DNA of 64,000 bases from assembly GCF_011762195.1 (NCBI RefSeq), contig NZ_JAASQK010000003.1, positions 124,001 through 188,000 on the forward strand. Direction: 5' to 3'. Source of the DNA: Sphingomonas oligoaromativorans (GTDB lineage: Bacteria > Pseudomonadota > Alphaproteobacteria > Sphingomonadales > Sphingomonadaceae). The translations under genes were made by a program, and so were the position numbers. Shown here piece by piece: positions 28,374 through 36,560 of this stretch. Below the pieces are notes generated by a model. That model saw only the letters and a program-made list of their open reading frames with translations, did no database searches and was not told where the DNA came from. Every line of letters starts with the position of its first letter. Positions within the stretch are counted from its first letter, which is position 1.

Positions 28374-28396
28374 GGCGCCGCGACGGGCACGGCGCC
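28374..28396. terminator. Bidirectional terminator between divK and rpmG
   Basis: GGCGCCG (28374-28380) pairs with CGGCGCC (28390-28396) across a 9-base loop, flanked by AAA and CTTT. It lies between the convergent divK and rpmG stops. Confidence 0.65.
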
Positions 28397-28445
28397 CTTT
28401 GAGGAAAGCGATGCGCGAAGGCGGAGCGTCAGCCCCGCCGCCGGA

Positions 28446-28613
28446 TCACTTGATCTTGGCTTCCTTGAACTCGACATGCTTGCGCACGACCGGATCATAC
28501 TTCGAGAAGGAGAGCTTCTCGGTCTTGGTGCGCGGGTTCTTCTTCGTGACGTAGAAGAAGCCGGTGTCGGCGGACGAGACGAGCTTGATCTTGACGGTGG
28601 TCGGCTTGGCCAT
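28446..28613 (-). CDS. rpmG: 50S ribosomal protein L33
   Basis: A 55-residue L33 starting [20 protein letters not shown] with [19 protein letters not shown]. There are no cysteines, so this is the zinc-independent form. It is transcribed as a single gene facing divK. About 225 bases separate its start from the next rightward gene; that stretch holds a small AGCGGC/GCCGCT hairpin (28686-28703) and presumably the rpmG promoter, with no credible gene. Confidence 0.95.
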   Translation of the reverse strand: MAKPTTVKIKLVSSADTGFFYVTKKNPRTKTEKLSFSKYDPVVRKHVEFKEAKIK

Positions 28614-28839
28614 GATGCCCTCTGAACTCAATGCGCGCTTCGCCGCCACCGGAGGCCGGGTTTGCCGAATCGCCGAAAATGCAAAAAGCGGCGCTGAAGC
28701 CGCTCCCATCGGGCGCGCTCCTGCGGCAGAGAGGCCGCGCTGTCAAGTCCGGGCGCGATTCCGGCCATCCTCCCGAAGGCTTTAACCGGCCTGCAATCCT
28801 CCGCTGATATCATGGCTTCCAACGAGAACGGAGGATGCC

Positions 28840-29166
28840 GTGGCCGCTGGAACGGGCGAGGGGTTGAAGCTGGTGCGGGCCGATCTGTGCGGCCGGCTGG
28901 ACAGGCTGGAGGCCGGGCTCGCCGCGCGCGGATCGATCGGGGTGGCGTCGGATGCGGGCATCATCGCCTCGCTTGCGGGCGAATATGGCATGATCCCCAC
29001 GCAGCGTCTGGCCGAGGGGCTGGCGGTGGCGCTGGGCTCCGGCGGGCGGGGCGCGGCGATCGGCCCATGGATCGAGCGCCTGCGCGATTCGATCGGCTGC
29101 GAGGCGGTGGACGAGAGCGGCGGCGACAATTGGCTCGCCTCGGTGATGGTGCGCCTCGCCGGATGA
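28840..29166 (+). CDS. Hypothetical protein, 108 aa
   Basis: Not recognised. GTG start (VAAGTGEGLKLVRADLCGRL) with GGAGG six bases upstream. The protein is soluble and helical; GVASDAGIIASLAGEYGM is the central part and IGCEAVDESGGDNWLASVMVRLAG the end. It is followed by a GDT1-type transporter gene after 26 bases on the same strand, so it may be cotranscribed with it. Coding potential is supported by its ribosome-binding site and third-position GC bias. Confidence 0.65.
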   Translation: MAAGTGEGLKLVRADLCGRLDRLEAGLAARGSIGVASDAGIIASLAGEYGMIPTQRLAEGLAVALGSGGRGAAIGPWIERLRDSIGCEAVDESGGDNWLASVMVRLAG

Positions 29167-29192
29167 CGTTTTTCATGGCAGACCGGCGCTGA

Positions 29193-29759
29193 ATGGACGC
29201 CCTGGTACCCGCTTTCATCGTCGCGCTGCTGGCAGAGCTGGGGGATCGCACCCAGTTGCTCGCGATGCTGCTCGGCTCCCGCTTCCGCGCGCCCGCCGCC
29301 GTGCTGGCGGGGATCGCGGTCGCGGCCATCGTCAACATGGGGATCGCCGGCGCGGTCGGCATGGAGATCGCGGCCCTCATCCCGCATCGCGCCGTCCAGC
29401 TCATGACCGGCCTCGCCTTGCTGCTCGCGGCATCGGGGGCGGTGTTGCGGGTCAAGCCGGCACCGTCGGTCGATCGCTGGACGCTGGGCGCCTTCGCTTC
29501 CTCGGCCGGGGCCTTCTTCATCCTCGCCTTTGGCGACAAGACGCAATTCCTGACCGCGACGATCGCGGCGGGGAGCGGGCACCCGGCGCTGGCGGCGGCG
29601 GGGGCCGCGGCGGGCGTCACGCTGGCCAACGCGCCCGCCGTGGTGCTGGGCGAGCGCTGGCCGAAGCTCGTGCCGCTCAAGGCGATCCGCATCGGCGCGG
29701 GAATCGCGCTGGCGCTGGCGGGCACCGTTCTGGTGATCGGCGCGCTCGGCTTGTCCTGA
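29193..29759 (+). CDS. TMEM165/GDT1 (UPF0016) family cation transporter
   Basis: A 188-residue, six-helix membrane protein of the GDT1/MneA family, which moves Mn2+ or Ca2+. The two family repeats are visible: ELGDRTQ at residues 15-21 and AFGDKTQ near 112. The first Glu of the E-x-G-D-[KR]-[ST] motif is kept in repeat 1 but is Ala in repeat 2, so transport geometry or selectivity may differ. It starts 26 bases after the 108-aa gene. Confidence 0.86.
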   Translation: MDALVPAFIVALLAELGDRTQLLAMLLGSRFRAPAAVLAGIAVAAIVNMGIAGAVGMEIAALIPHRAVQLMTGLALLLAASGAVLRVKPAPSVDRWTLGAFASSAGAFFILAFGDKTQFLTATIAAGSGHPALAAAGAAAGVTLANAPAVVLGERWPKLVPLKAIRIGAGIALALAGTVLVIGALGLS

Positions 29760-29810
29760 TTCCATCGATCAGGGCAATCGCGATAATTCCACGTCGAACC
29801 CTCTTTCGCG

Positions 29811-29835
29811 CGAACCCTCGGGCGATTAGCTCGTT
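29811..29835 (+). promoter_or_regulatory. EcfG-type stress promoter upstream of dps (one mismatch)
   Basis: CGAAC (29811-29815), 16 bases, then CGTT (29832-29835). The alphaproteobacterial general stress sigma factor recognises GGAAC-N16/17-CGTT, so only the first base deviates. It is 42 bases before the dps start. Confidence 0.6.
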
Positions 29836-29876
29836 GTTGACGCGAACCAACTGCCCCTCTGAACAGGAGTTGCCTC

Positions 29877-30377
29877 ATGGCTGACCACGCCCCCGCCCCC
29901 CTCGACACGCCGACCGACATCAAGAGCAACAAGGCCGCGACCGTCGCCGACGCGCTGAACGCGATCCTGGCGGACAGCTTCGCGCTGTATCTCAAGACCA
30001 AGAATTTCCACTGGCACGTCTCCGGCCCGCACTTCCGCGACTATCATCTGATGCTCGACGATCAGGCGACGCAGATCCTCGGCACCACCGACCAGATCGC
30101 CGAGCGCGTCCGCAAGACGGGCAACACCACGCTGCGCTCGATCGGCGACGTCTCGCGCCGCCAGCGCATCAAGGACAACGACAAGGATTTCGTCTCCGCC
30201 GCCGACATGCTGGCCGAGCTGCGCGAGGACAATCTCGCGCTGGTCGAGACGCTGCGCGAGGCGAAGGATATCGTCGACGAGGCGAAGGACAACGCCACCT
30301 CCGGCATCCTCGACGATTGGACCGATCTGGCCGAGGAGCGCGCCTGGTTCCTGTTCGAGGCCAGCCGCAAGGCCTGA
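29877..30377 (+). CDS. dps: Dps family DNA-binding ferritin-like protein
   Basis: Forms dodecamers that oxidise and store iron and protect DNA in stress. A 166-residue protein with the ferroxidase block [21 protein letters not shown] around residues 43-62 and [18 protein letters not shown] near 113. The N-terminal tail has a few lysines (DIKSNKAAT) that could touch DNA. CAGGAG lies eight bases before the ATG. Position next to the DUF1328 gene with a similar promoter fits a stress regulon. Confidence 0.95.
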   Translation: MADHAPAPLDTPTDIKSNKAATVADALNAILADSFALYLKTKNFHWHVSGPHFRDYHLMLDDQATQILGTTDQIAERVRKTGNTTLRSIGDVSRRQRIKDNDKDFVSAADMLAELREDNLALVETLREAKDIVDEAKDNATSGILDDWTDLAEERAWFLFEASRKA

Positions 30378-30397
30378 TGCAATGCTGGGGGCGCGGC

Positions 30398-30423
30398 GGA
30401 ACGACGCCGTGCCCTCATACGTT
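30398..30423 (+). promoter_or_regulatory. EcfG-type stress promoter upstream of DUF1328 gene
   Basis: GGAAC (30398-30402), 17 bases, CGTT (30420-30423) is an exact match to the GGAAC-N16/17-CGTT consensus of the alphaproteobacterial general stress sigma factor. It lies 33 bases before the DUF1328 start. Confidence 0.75.
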
Positions 30424-30456
30424 CGGTCCTCAAGAATGATCGAGAGGACTGAAACC

Positions 30457-30639
30457 ATGCTGAGAGCGGCCCTTCTGTTCCTGATCGCGGGCATCGTGCT
30501 GGCGGTCCTTGGATTTGGCGGCATCGGTGGCGCCTTTATCGGTATCGCCAAGATTCTGTTCTTCATCGCGATCGCGGTGTTCGTGCTGCTCCTCGTGGCG
30601 GGTCTTCTGGCCGGTCGGGGCATCGCCAATCGATTGTAA
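30457..30639 (+). CDS. DUF1328 small membrane protein (YtjA-like)
   Basis: A 60-residue hydrophobic protein with two helices: [19 protein letters not shown] and [20 protein letters not shown]. The [14 protein letters not shown] link is the DUF1328 signature. The function is unknown, but homologs are often stress-induced in alphaproteobacteria. The start MLRAALLF follows GAGAGGA by eight bases. Confidence 0.88.
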   Translation: MLRAALLFLIAGIVLAVLGFGGIGGAFIGIAKILFFIAIAVFVLLLVAGLLAGRGIANRL

Positions 30640-30739
30640 CGGGGAGAGAGTGGTGTCGCGGTGCGGGCGCGTCCTTTTCGGGGGCGCGCCCGTCTTGCAT
30701 CGGCTTCCCTTGCGCGCCCGCGCGGCGCATCCTTTCTGA

Positions 30740-32350
30740 ATGCGTGCCTTCGCCAAGCTGCTGGACGGCCTCGTCTATACGCGCTCGCGCAACGCCAAGC
30801 TCAAGCTGATCGCCGACTATCTCCGTGCCACGCCCGACCCGGATCGTGGCTGGACGATGGCGGCATTGACCGGCGCGATCGACCTCAAGGCGGTGAAGCC
30901 CGCCGCGATCCGCGCGATGGTGGAGCGGCGTGTCGACGCCGCGCTGTTCGCGATGAGCCGCGATTTCGTCGGCGATCTCGCCGAGACGGTGGCGCTGATC
31001 TGGCCCAAACCCGAGGGATTCGAGCCCGAGCTGGACGACGGATCGCTCACCGTCTCCGCCGTCATCGGGCGGCTGGAGGCGGCGCCCCGCGCCCGTGCGC
31101 CGGACGAGCTGGCGGCGATGCTCGACCATCTCGATTCGTCCGGCCGCTATGCGCTCATCAAGCTCGCCACCGGCGCGCTCAGGGTCGGCATCTCGGCGCG
31201 GCTCGCCAAGACGGCGCTGGCGCAGGCCTTCGGGCTCGACGTCGATCAGGTGGAGGAGCTGTGGCACGGCCTCGCGCCACCCTATGCGCCGCTGTTCGAC
31301 TGGGCCGAGGGGCGCGGCGAGCGGCCCGTGCCCGAGAATCTGCCCGTCTTCCGGCCCTTCATGCTGGCGCATCCGCTGGAAGGCGGGGCGGTCGACCTCG
31401 CCGATTATGCGGCCGAATGGAAGTGGGACGGTATCCGCGTCCAGATCGTCGGCATCGGCGGGGCCGTGCGACTCTATAGCCGCGCGGGCGACGACATCAC
31501 CGCGACCTTTCCCGATGTGGCGGCCGCCTTTCCGGGGACGGGCGTGCTTGACGGCGAGTTGCTCGTGCGCGGCGAGGCGCAGGGCGGGGCCGGGCATGGC
31601 GGCGGCGCGGCGAGCTTCAACGCGCTCCAGCAGCGACTGGGCCGCAAGCAGGTCAGCGCGAAGATGCAGGCGGATTATCCGGCCTTCGTCCGCCTCTACG
31701 ACATCCTTTTCGACGGCGCGGAAGACCTGCGCGCGCTCTCGTGGACGGAACGCCGGGAGCGGCTGGAATCGTTCGTCGAGCGCCTGCCGCCCGCCCGCTT
31801 TGATCTCTCCGCGCTGATCGCGGCGGCGGATTTCGAGGCGCTCGCGGACATCCGCCTCGGCGCGCGCGACGCCGCGATAGAAGGCGTGATGCTCAAGCGC
31901 CGCGACAGCCCCTATGTCGCCGGGCGGCGCGCGGGGCTCTGGTACAAATGGAAGCGCGATCCGCTCGTGGCGGACTGCGTGATGATGTACGCCCAGCGCG
32001 GCCATGGGAAGCGATCGAGCTTCTATTCGGACTACAGCTTTGGGTGCTGGACCGCCCCGCCCGAGGAGGGCGGCGAGTTGCTGCCGGTGGGCAAGGCCTA
32101 TTCGGGCTTCACCGACGAGGAGCTGAAGGCGCTCGACCGTTTCGTGCGCAACCACACCGTCCAGCGATTCGGCCCCGTGCGCGAGGTGGACAAGACGCTG
32201 GTGCTGGAAGTCGCCTTCGACTCGATCCATGAATCGAAACGGCACAAGTCCGGCCTCGCCATGCGCTTTCCCCGCATCCGCCGCATTCGCGCCGACAAGC
32301 CGGCCGCCGAGGCCGATCTGATTGCGGCCTTGCGACGGATGATCGCCTGA
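30740..32350 (+). CDS. Ligase-associated DNA damage response ATP-dependent DNA ligase
   Basis: A 536-residue ATP-dependent DNA ligase of the bacterial type that co-occurs with the Lhr-like helicase, exonuclease and PdeM. Residues 1-200 are the N-terminal DNA-binding domain. Lys228 in AAEWKWDGIRVQ is the AMP-accepting residue. YSRAGDDI near 250, GELLVRG near 272, EGVMLKRRDSPYVAGR near 380 and WYKWKRDPL near 402 are motifs III, IIIa, IV/V-like and V. The OB-fold tail ends about residue 525. It is 12 kb from its usual partners. Confidence 0.9.
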   Translation: MRAFAKLLDGLVYTRSRNAKLKLIADYLRATPDPDRGWTMAALTGAIDLKAVKPAAIRAMVERRVDAALFAMSRDFVGDLAETVALIWPKPEGFEPELDDGSLTVSAVIGRLEAAPRARAPDELAAMLDHLDSSGRYALIKLATGALRVGISARLAKTALAQAFGLDVDQVEELWHGLAPPYAPLFDWAEGRGERPVPENLPVFRPFMLAHPLEGGAVDLADYAAEWKWDGIRVQIVGIGGAVRLYSRAGDDITATFPDVAAAFPGTGVLDGELLVRGEAQGGAGHGGGAASFNALQQRLGRKQVSAKMQADYPAFVRLYDILFDGAEDLRALSWTERRERLESFVERLPPARFDLSALIAAADFEALADIRLGARDAAIEGVMLKRRDSPYVAGRRAGLWYKWKRDPLVADCVMMYAQRGHGKRSSFYSDYSFGCWTAPPEEGGELLPVGKAYSGFTDEELKALDRFVRNHTVQRFGPVREVDKTLVLEVAFDSIHESKRHKSGLAMRFPRIRRIRADKPAAEADLIAALRRMIA

Positions 32351-32507
32351 CGCCCCGCGAAACCTTGCCCCGAATCATATTCGCTGCTAGGGCGCGCCCT
32401 TTCCCGGCGTGGGTCAGCCACGACGGGCCTTTTTCGACGCGCTGTCGTGGTTCTGCGGGGCAGGAGGCCCCGGTCCCCACGCGGCGCTGCTGGAGATAGA
32501 CGGGTTT

Positions 32508-32714
32508 ATGCAGATCATCGTTCGCGACAACAATGTCGACCAGGCGCTCCGGGCCCTCAAGAAGAAGCTCCAGCGCGAGGGCGTGTATCGCGAGATGAAG
32601 CTGCGCCGTCACTATGAGAAGCCCTCGGAGAAGCGTGCGCGTGAGCGCGCCGCCGCCATCCGCCGCGCCCGCAAGCTCGAGCGCAAGCGCGCGGAGCGTG
32701 ACGGCGTTCGGTGA
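32508..32714 (+). CDS. rpsU: 30S ribosomal protein S21
   Basis: A 68-residue S21 starting [20 protein letters not shown], highly basic, with [20 protein letters not shown]-type composition at its centre. The 150-base leader holds an inverted repeat CCACGAC/GTCGTGG (32418-32424 and 32444-32450), a possible 5' untranslated hairpin. It lies downstream of the ligase gene and ahead of a terminator. Confidence 0.95.
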   Translation: MQIIVRDNNVDQALRALKKKLQREGVYREMKLRRHYEKPSEKRARERAAAIRRARKLERKRAERDGVR

Positions 32715-32725
32715 GACAATGCGCC

Positions 32726-32744
32726 GGGGCGGTTGACCCGCCCC
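32726..32744 (+). terminator. Terminator after rpsU
   Basis: GGGGCGG (32726-32732) pairs with CCGCCCC (32738-32744) over a 5-base loop, followed by a T-rich TGCTTCTGTCTCT. It starts 11 bases after the rpsU stop. Confidence 0.65.
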
Positions 32745-32826
32745 GCTGCTTCTGTCTCTGGACGCGGCGCGCATCACCGGGCAGAAGCCCGGCCTAACGC
32801 CTGTCCTTATCCGAGCGAGGTCGCCT

Positions 32827-33399
32827 ATGTCCAAAGTCACCGCCGTTCCCCTGCGTCCCGTCGCCAAGGGAACGCTGACCAAGCTGTGGCTGGGCGTAGG
32901 CGTCGCCGTCGTGATCGGCGCGGGCGTGGCCTGGGCCGGCACCTACCGGCAGGTCGCGATGGGCGAATCGCCCACCGCCTTCCTCGCCGCCAACGCCAAG
33001 AAGCATGGCGTCGTCACCACGCCGTCGGGCCTCGAATATCAGGTTCTGGCGGAAGGCCAGGGCGCGAAGGCCGGGCCGCAGGACATCGTCCTGATCGATT
33101 ATGACGGCAAGCTGCTCAACGGCCAGACCTTCGATTCGACGGCGCAGCACGGCCAGCCGGCGGTGATGCCGGTCGCGGGCTCGATCCCCGGCTTCAGCGA
33201 GGGTCTCCAGCTCATGAACCGCGGCGCGCGCTATCGCTTCTGGATTCCGCCGCAGCTCGCTTATGGCGAGCAGGGCGCGGGGGACGGGGTGATCCCGCCG
33301 AACAGCGTGCTCCAGTTCGATGTGTCGCTGCGCGAGATCGCGCCGCAGCAGCCGGGCTATGGTCAGGCGGGCATGAGCGGTCCGGGCGGCCAGCCCTGA
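32827..33399 (+). CDS. FKBP-type peptidyl-prolyl isomerase, membrane-anchored
   Basis: A 190-residue protein with one N-terminal helix (LWLGVGVAVVIGAGVAWAG, residues 20-38) and a periplasmic FKBP domain. FKBP features are GPQDIVLIDYDGKLLNGQTF near 84, VAGSIPGFSEGLQLMNRGAR near 118, FWIPPQLAYGEQGAG near 140 and GVIPPNSVLQFDVSL near 155. It should accelerate folding of envelope proteins. The tail is Gln/Pro/Gly rich. Confidence 0.9.
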   Translation: MSKVTAVPLRPVAKGTLTKLWLGVGVAVVIGAGVAWAGTYRQVAMGESPTAFLAANAKKHGVVTTPSGLEYQVLAEGQGAKAGPQDIVLIDYDGKLLNGQTFDSTAQHGQPAVMPVAGSIPGFSEGLQLMNRGARYRFWIPPQLAYGEQGAGDGVIPPNSVLQFDVSLREIAPQQPGYGQAGMSGPGGQP

Positions 33400-33421
33400 T
33401 CGGTCTCTGATCCGAGCCACT

Positions 33422-33461
33422 CGAAACGGCGCCCTGCCATCCGGCAGCGGCGCCGTTTTCG
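33422..33461. terminator. Strong bidirectional terminator
   Basis: Arms CGAAACGGCGCCCTGCC and GGCAGCGGCGCCGTTTTCG form a long hairpin with a short loop and a T-run (TTTTC) at the right edge, flanking the convergent FKBP and AI-2E-type permease stops. Confidence 0.85.
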
Positions 33462-33464
33462 TAT

Positions 33465-34532
33465 CTAGCGTTCCTGCTCGGGATCGAGGCCGGAGCGGCG
33501 CTCCAGCGCCACCTTGGTCATCGCCACGATCGGATCGGCGAACATCAGTCCGAGGATGCCGAACAAGGCGCCGAGCAGGAGCTGCATCCCCAGCACCAGC
33601 GCCGGCGCCAGATCGACCGAGCGGCGCGCCACCATCGGCACCACCACATAGCCGTCGAAGATCTGCACCATCGCATAGACGCCGATGGCGAGCAGGCCGG
33701 TGTCGGTGCCGGCCGAGAAACCGACGAGGATGGTCAGCACGCCCGACACGATCGCGCCGATATTGGGGAGGAAGGCGAGGATGCCGGTGATGAGGCCGAG
33801 CAGGCCGGCCATCGGCACGCCGACCAGCGTGAGCGCGATCCAGATGAAGAAGCCCTCCACCGCCATGCCCAGCAGCCGGCCCGCCATCAGCCGGCGCAGC
33901 GTGCGGGCCATGTCGGTGGTGGCGTCGTAGAAGCCTTCGCGCTGGTCGATCGGCAGCATCCAGGCGAGGCCGCGCTCGTAGATGCGCGGCTCGGCGGCGA
34001 TGAACAGGCCGAGCACGACGATCATCGCGAGGCTGGAGACGGCGCCGAGCGCGGTGCCGACGGCACTGGTGAGCTGGCCGAGCGAACCCATGAGCTGGCG
34101 GCCGATATCCTCCGCCGGGCCGCCCCTGGGCATCAGGCCGAGCTGGCTCGCCCAGCCCTGGATACGCTGGAGCTGGGTGGTGACGACGGCCTTCAGCGCC
34201 TCGAACTGGCCGACCAGCTCGACGCCGGCATACCAGACCACGCCGATCAGGAAGAGCAGCGCGAACAGCGCGACGATGGCGATGCGCAGCCCCCGGCTGA
34301 TCGGGAGCACCCGGCCGATGAGGCGGGCACCGCCGTCCAGCATGGCGGCGAACACCATGCCGCCGACGATCAGCAGCAGCGGCTGCGCCAGCACATAAGT
34401 GAGCACCACCGCAAGCACGACCGACACCCACACGATCGCGCGCTTGAGTTCGGCCCGCGTCAGCGGGTCACGCATCTCGACAGGGCCGGGCGCCTCGACA
34501 TGGGGTGGGTTCGAGGGCACCCGGCGCGGCAT
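33465..34532 (-). CDS. AI-2E family transporter (TqsA/YdiK-like permease)
   Basis: A 355-residue, eight-helix inner membrane protein of the AI-2E transporter (UPF0118) family. RAIVWVSVVLAVVLTYVLAQPLL starts helix 1 near residue 30; AEPRIYERGLAWMLP near 190 and LLGLITGILAFLPNIGAIVSG near 250 are conserved blocks. Real substrates vary (autoinducer-2, ions), so none is assigned. Its ATG shares one base with the lepB stop (TGATG), so it is the last gene of the pyrE operon. Confidence 0.85.
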   Translation of the reverse strand: MPRRVPSNPPHVEAPGPVEMRDPLTRAELKRAIVWVSVVLAVVLTYVLAQPLLLIVGGMVFAAMLDGGARLIGRVLPISRGLRIAIVALFALLFLIGVVWYAGVELVGQFEALKAVVTTQLQRIQGWASQLGLMPRGGPAEDIGRQLMGSLGQLTSAVGTALGAVSSLAMIVVLGLFIAAEPRIYERGLAWMLPIDQREGFYDATTDMARTLRRLMAGRLLGMAVEGFFIWIALTLVGVPMAGLLGLITGILAFLPNIGAIVSGVLTILVGFSAGTDTGLLAIGVYAMVQIFDGYVVVPMVARRSVDLAPALVLGMQLLLGALFGILGLMFADPIVAMTKVALERRSGLDPEQER

Positions 34533-35422
34533 CAATGCCGGGCCGGGGCGGCGATGGCCGGGTGGAGGTTGGTCCCCGCCCGTCCGCCGCGCAGCGCGGT
34601 GAACCAGCTCAGCGGGTTCCAGATCTCGGACGTGCCGTCGAGCGAGAAGGTGATGAACTCCGCGCGGCCGCCGAGATTCTCCCACGGAACCGGCCCACCG
34701 AGCCCGCCTTCCTCGATCGGATAGCGGCTGTCGGCCGATTCATCGCGATTGTCGCCCATCACGAACACCTGGCCGGGGCCGACGGTGACGGGGCCGTAAT
34801 CGTCGCCCGAACCGGGGATATAGCCCATGTCCACCGTGTCGTAGCTGCGGCCCGACGGCAGCGTCTCGCGGAAGATCGGCAACGCGCAGTAGAGCTTGCC
34901 GTCCTTGCCGGTGATGCGGTGCGCGGCTTCGAGGCCGCGATCGCACGGCACGTTGGCGTCGACCGGGATCATCGCGGCCGGACGCCCGACGCGCGGGATC
35001 GGCTTGCCGTTCAGCCACACCACGCCCTCGCGCACCTCGATCGTGTCGCCGGGCAGGCCGATGACGCGCTTGATGTAATCGCTGCTCTCGCCCGGAGGCG
35101 TGAGGATCACGACGTCGCCGCGCTGGGGCATATGGCCGAACAGGCGGCCGTGGATGAAGGGCAGGACATGGAAGCTGGGCGACACATAGCTCCAGCCATA
35201 GGGATATTTGGTCACCACCAGCCGGTCGCCCTTGATGAGCGTCGGCATCATCGATTCGCTGGGGATGTAGAAGGGCTTGGCGATGAAGCACCAGAAGGCC
35301 AGCACGCCCAGCACCAGCCACAGGATGCCGCGCCCTTCGGCGGCCCAGTCGGTGTCCTGCTTGGCGGGGGCGGTGGTGGCGGGCGCTTCGGCCTCGGTGT
35401 CGCTCAACTCAGCTATCCTCAT
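34532..35422 (-). CDS. lepB: Signal peptidase I
   Basis: Removes signal peptides at the periplasmic face of the membrane. A 296-residue protein with one clear helix (residues 33-50). The catalytic Ser57 is in [10 protein letters not shown] and Lys118 in [13 protein letters not shown]. The conserved [15 protein letters not shown] box is near 220. It overlaps acpS by ATGA and couples to the AI-2E-type gene. RNase III and Era, which often follow lepB in related genomes, do not. Confidence 0.95.
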   Translation of the reverse strand: MRIAELSDTEAEAPATTAPAKQDTDWAAEGRGILWLVLGVLAFWCFIAKPFYIPSESMMPTLIKGDRLVVTKYPYGWSYVSPSFHVLPFIHGRLFGHMPQRGDVVILTPPGESSDYIKRVIGLPGDTIEVREGVVWLNGKPIPRVGRPAAMIPVDANVPCDRGLEAAHRITGKDGKLYCALPIFRETLPSGRSYDTVDMGYIPGSGDDYGPVTVGPGQVFVMGDNRDESADSRYPIEEGGLGGPVPWENLGGRAEFITFSLDGTSEIWNPLSWFTALRGGRAGTNLHPAIAAPARH

Positions 35423-35835
35423 TTCGCGCCGGATGTGATCGGCAGCGCCTCGATGATGACGAAGGCCTGCGCCCAGGGATGGTCGTCGGTCATCGTCAGA
35501 TGCACAGACGCGGCGTGGCCCGCCGGGATCAGCGCGTCAAGCCTCGCCTTGGCGCCGCCGGTCAGCGCCAGCGTCGGCGCGCCCGAGGGCAGGTTCACCA
35601 CGCCGATGTCGCGGAGGAACACGCCCTGCTTGAATCCGGTTCCCACCGCCTTGCTGAATGCCTCCTTGGCGGCGAAGCGCTTGGCGTAGGTGGCGGCGCG
35701 CGTGAGGGTGCGGCGCTCGGCCTTGGCCTGCTCGCGCTCCGTGAAGCAGCGCTGGATGAAGCGCTCGCCAAAGCGATCCAGCGAGTTCTGGATGCGCTCG
35801 ATGTTGCAGAGATCGGAGCCGATACCGACGATCAC
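35419..35835 (-). CDS. acpS: Holo-[acyl-carrier-protein] synthase
   Basis: Transfers 4'-phosphopantetheine to acyl carrier protein. A 138-residue AcpS with the metal-binding [12 protein letters not shown] near residue 4 and [15 protein letters not shown] near 56. The C-terminal [18 protein letters not shown] block is family-typical. It sits between pdxJ and lepB with ATGA overlaps at both ends. Confidence 0.95.
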   Translation of the reverse strand: MIVGIGSDLCNIERIQNSLDRFGERFIQRCFTEREQAKAERRTLTRAATYAKRFAAKEAFSKAVGTGFKQGVFLRDIGVVNLPSGAPTLALTGGAKARLDALIPAGHAASVHLTMTDDHPWAQAFVIIEALPITSGAK

Positions 35836-36560
35836 CGCGCGACGTCCATGGCGGCGCGCATCTCGCGGATCGCGGCGTCGAGGCCGATGAAGATCGCCTC
35901 GCCGATCAGGTAATGGCCGATGTTCAGCTCCGCGATCTGCGGGATCGCCGCGACCGGGCCGACATTCGCCGTGGTGAGGCCGTGGCCGGCATGGGGCTCG
36001 ATGCCGTTCTTGGCGGCGAGCGCGACGGCATCCGTCAGGCGGCGGAGTTCCGGCGCGCGATCGGCCTCGGCGAGATGGGCATAGGCGCCGGTGTGGAACT
36101 CGACCACCGGCGCGCCGAGCCTCACCGCCGCCTCGATCTGGGCGGGGGTGGGCTCGATGAACAGGCTGACGCGGATGCCGGCGTTGCGGAGCTTCGCCAC
36201 GATCGGGGTGAGCGTCTCGATCTGGCCGGCGGCGTCGAGGCCGCCTTCGGTGGTGCGCTCCTCGCGCCGCTCGGGGACGATGCAGGCGGCGTGGGGGCGA
36301 TGGCGGAGCGCGATCGCCAGCATCTCCCCGGTCGCGGCCATCTCCAGGTTGAGCGGCAGCGCGATCTCGGCGCGGAGGCGGGCGATATCGTCGTCGGTGA
36401 TGTGGCGGCGATCCTCGCGCAGATGCGCGGTGATGCCGTCGGCGCCGGCGGCGGCCGCGATATGGGCGGCGCGCAGCGGATCGGGATGGCCGCCGCCCCG
36501 CGCGTTGCGGATGGTGGCGACATGATCGATGTTGACGCCCAGCCTCAGTCTTGCGGTCAT
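35832..36560 (-). CDS. pdxJ: Pyridoxine 5'-phosphate synthase
   Basis: Condenses 1-deoxyxylulose 5-phosphate with amino-acetone phosphate to make pyridoxine phosphate. A 242-residue TIM barrel with [15 protein letters not shown] near residue 8, [12 protein letters not shown] near 44, [11 protein letters not shown] near 73, and [14 protein letters not shown] near the end. [11 protein letters not shown] is chosen as start because its ATG overlaps the upstream gene's TGA. An ATG three codons earlier is also possible. Confidence 0.95.
   Translation of the reverse strand: MTARLRLGVNIDHVATIRNARGGGHPDPLRAAHIAAAAGADGITAHLREDRRHITDDDIARLRAEIALPLNLEMAATGEMLAIALRHRPHAACIVPERREERTTEGGLDAAGQIETLTPIVAKLRNAGIRVSLFIEPTPAQIEAAVRLGAPVVEFHTGAYAHLAEADRAPELRRLTDAVALAAKNGIEPHAGHGLTTANVGPVAAIPQIAELNIGHYLIGEAIFIGLDAAIREMRAAMDVAR

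Noticed and set aside
32409-32507. In-frame upstream extension of rpsU (33 extra codons)
   Set aside because: S21 is always about 70 residues and begins MQIIVRDNN. The extension is the 5' leader, which has an inverted repeat.
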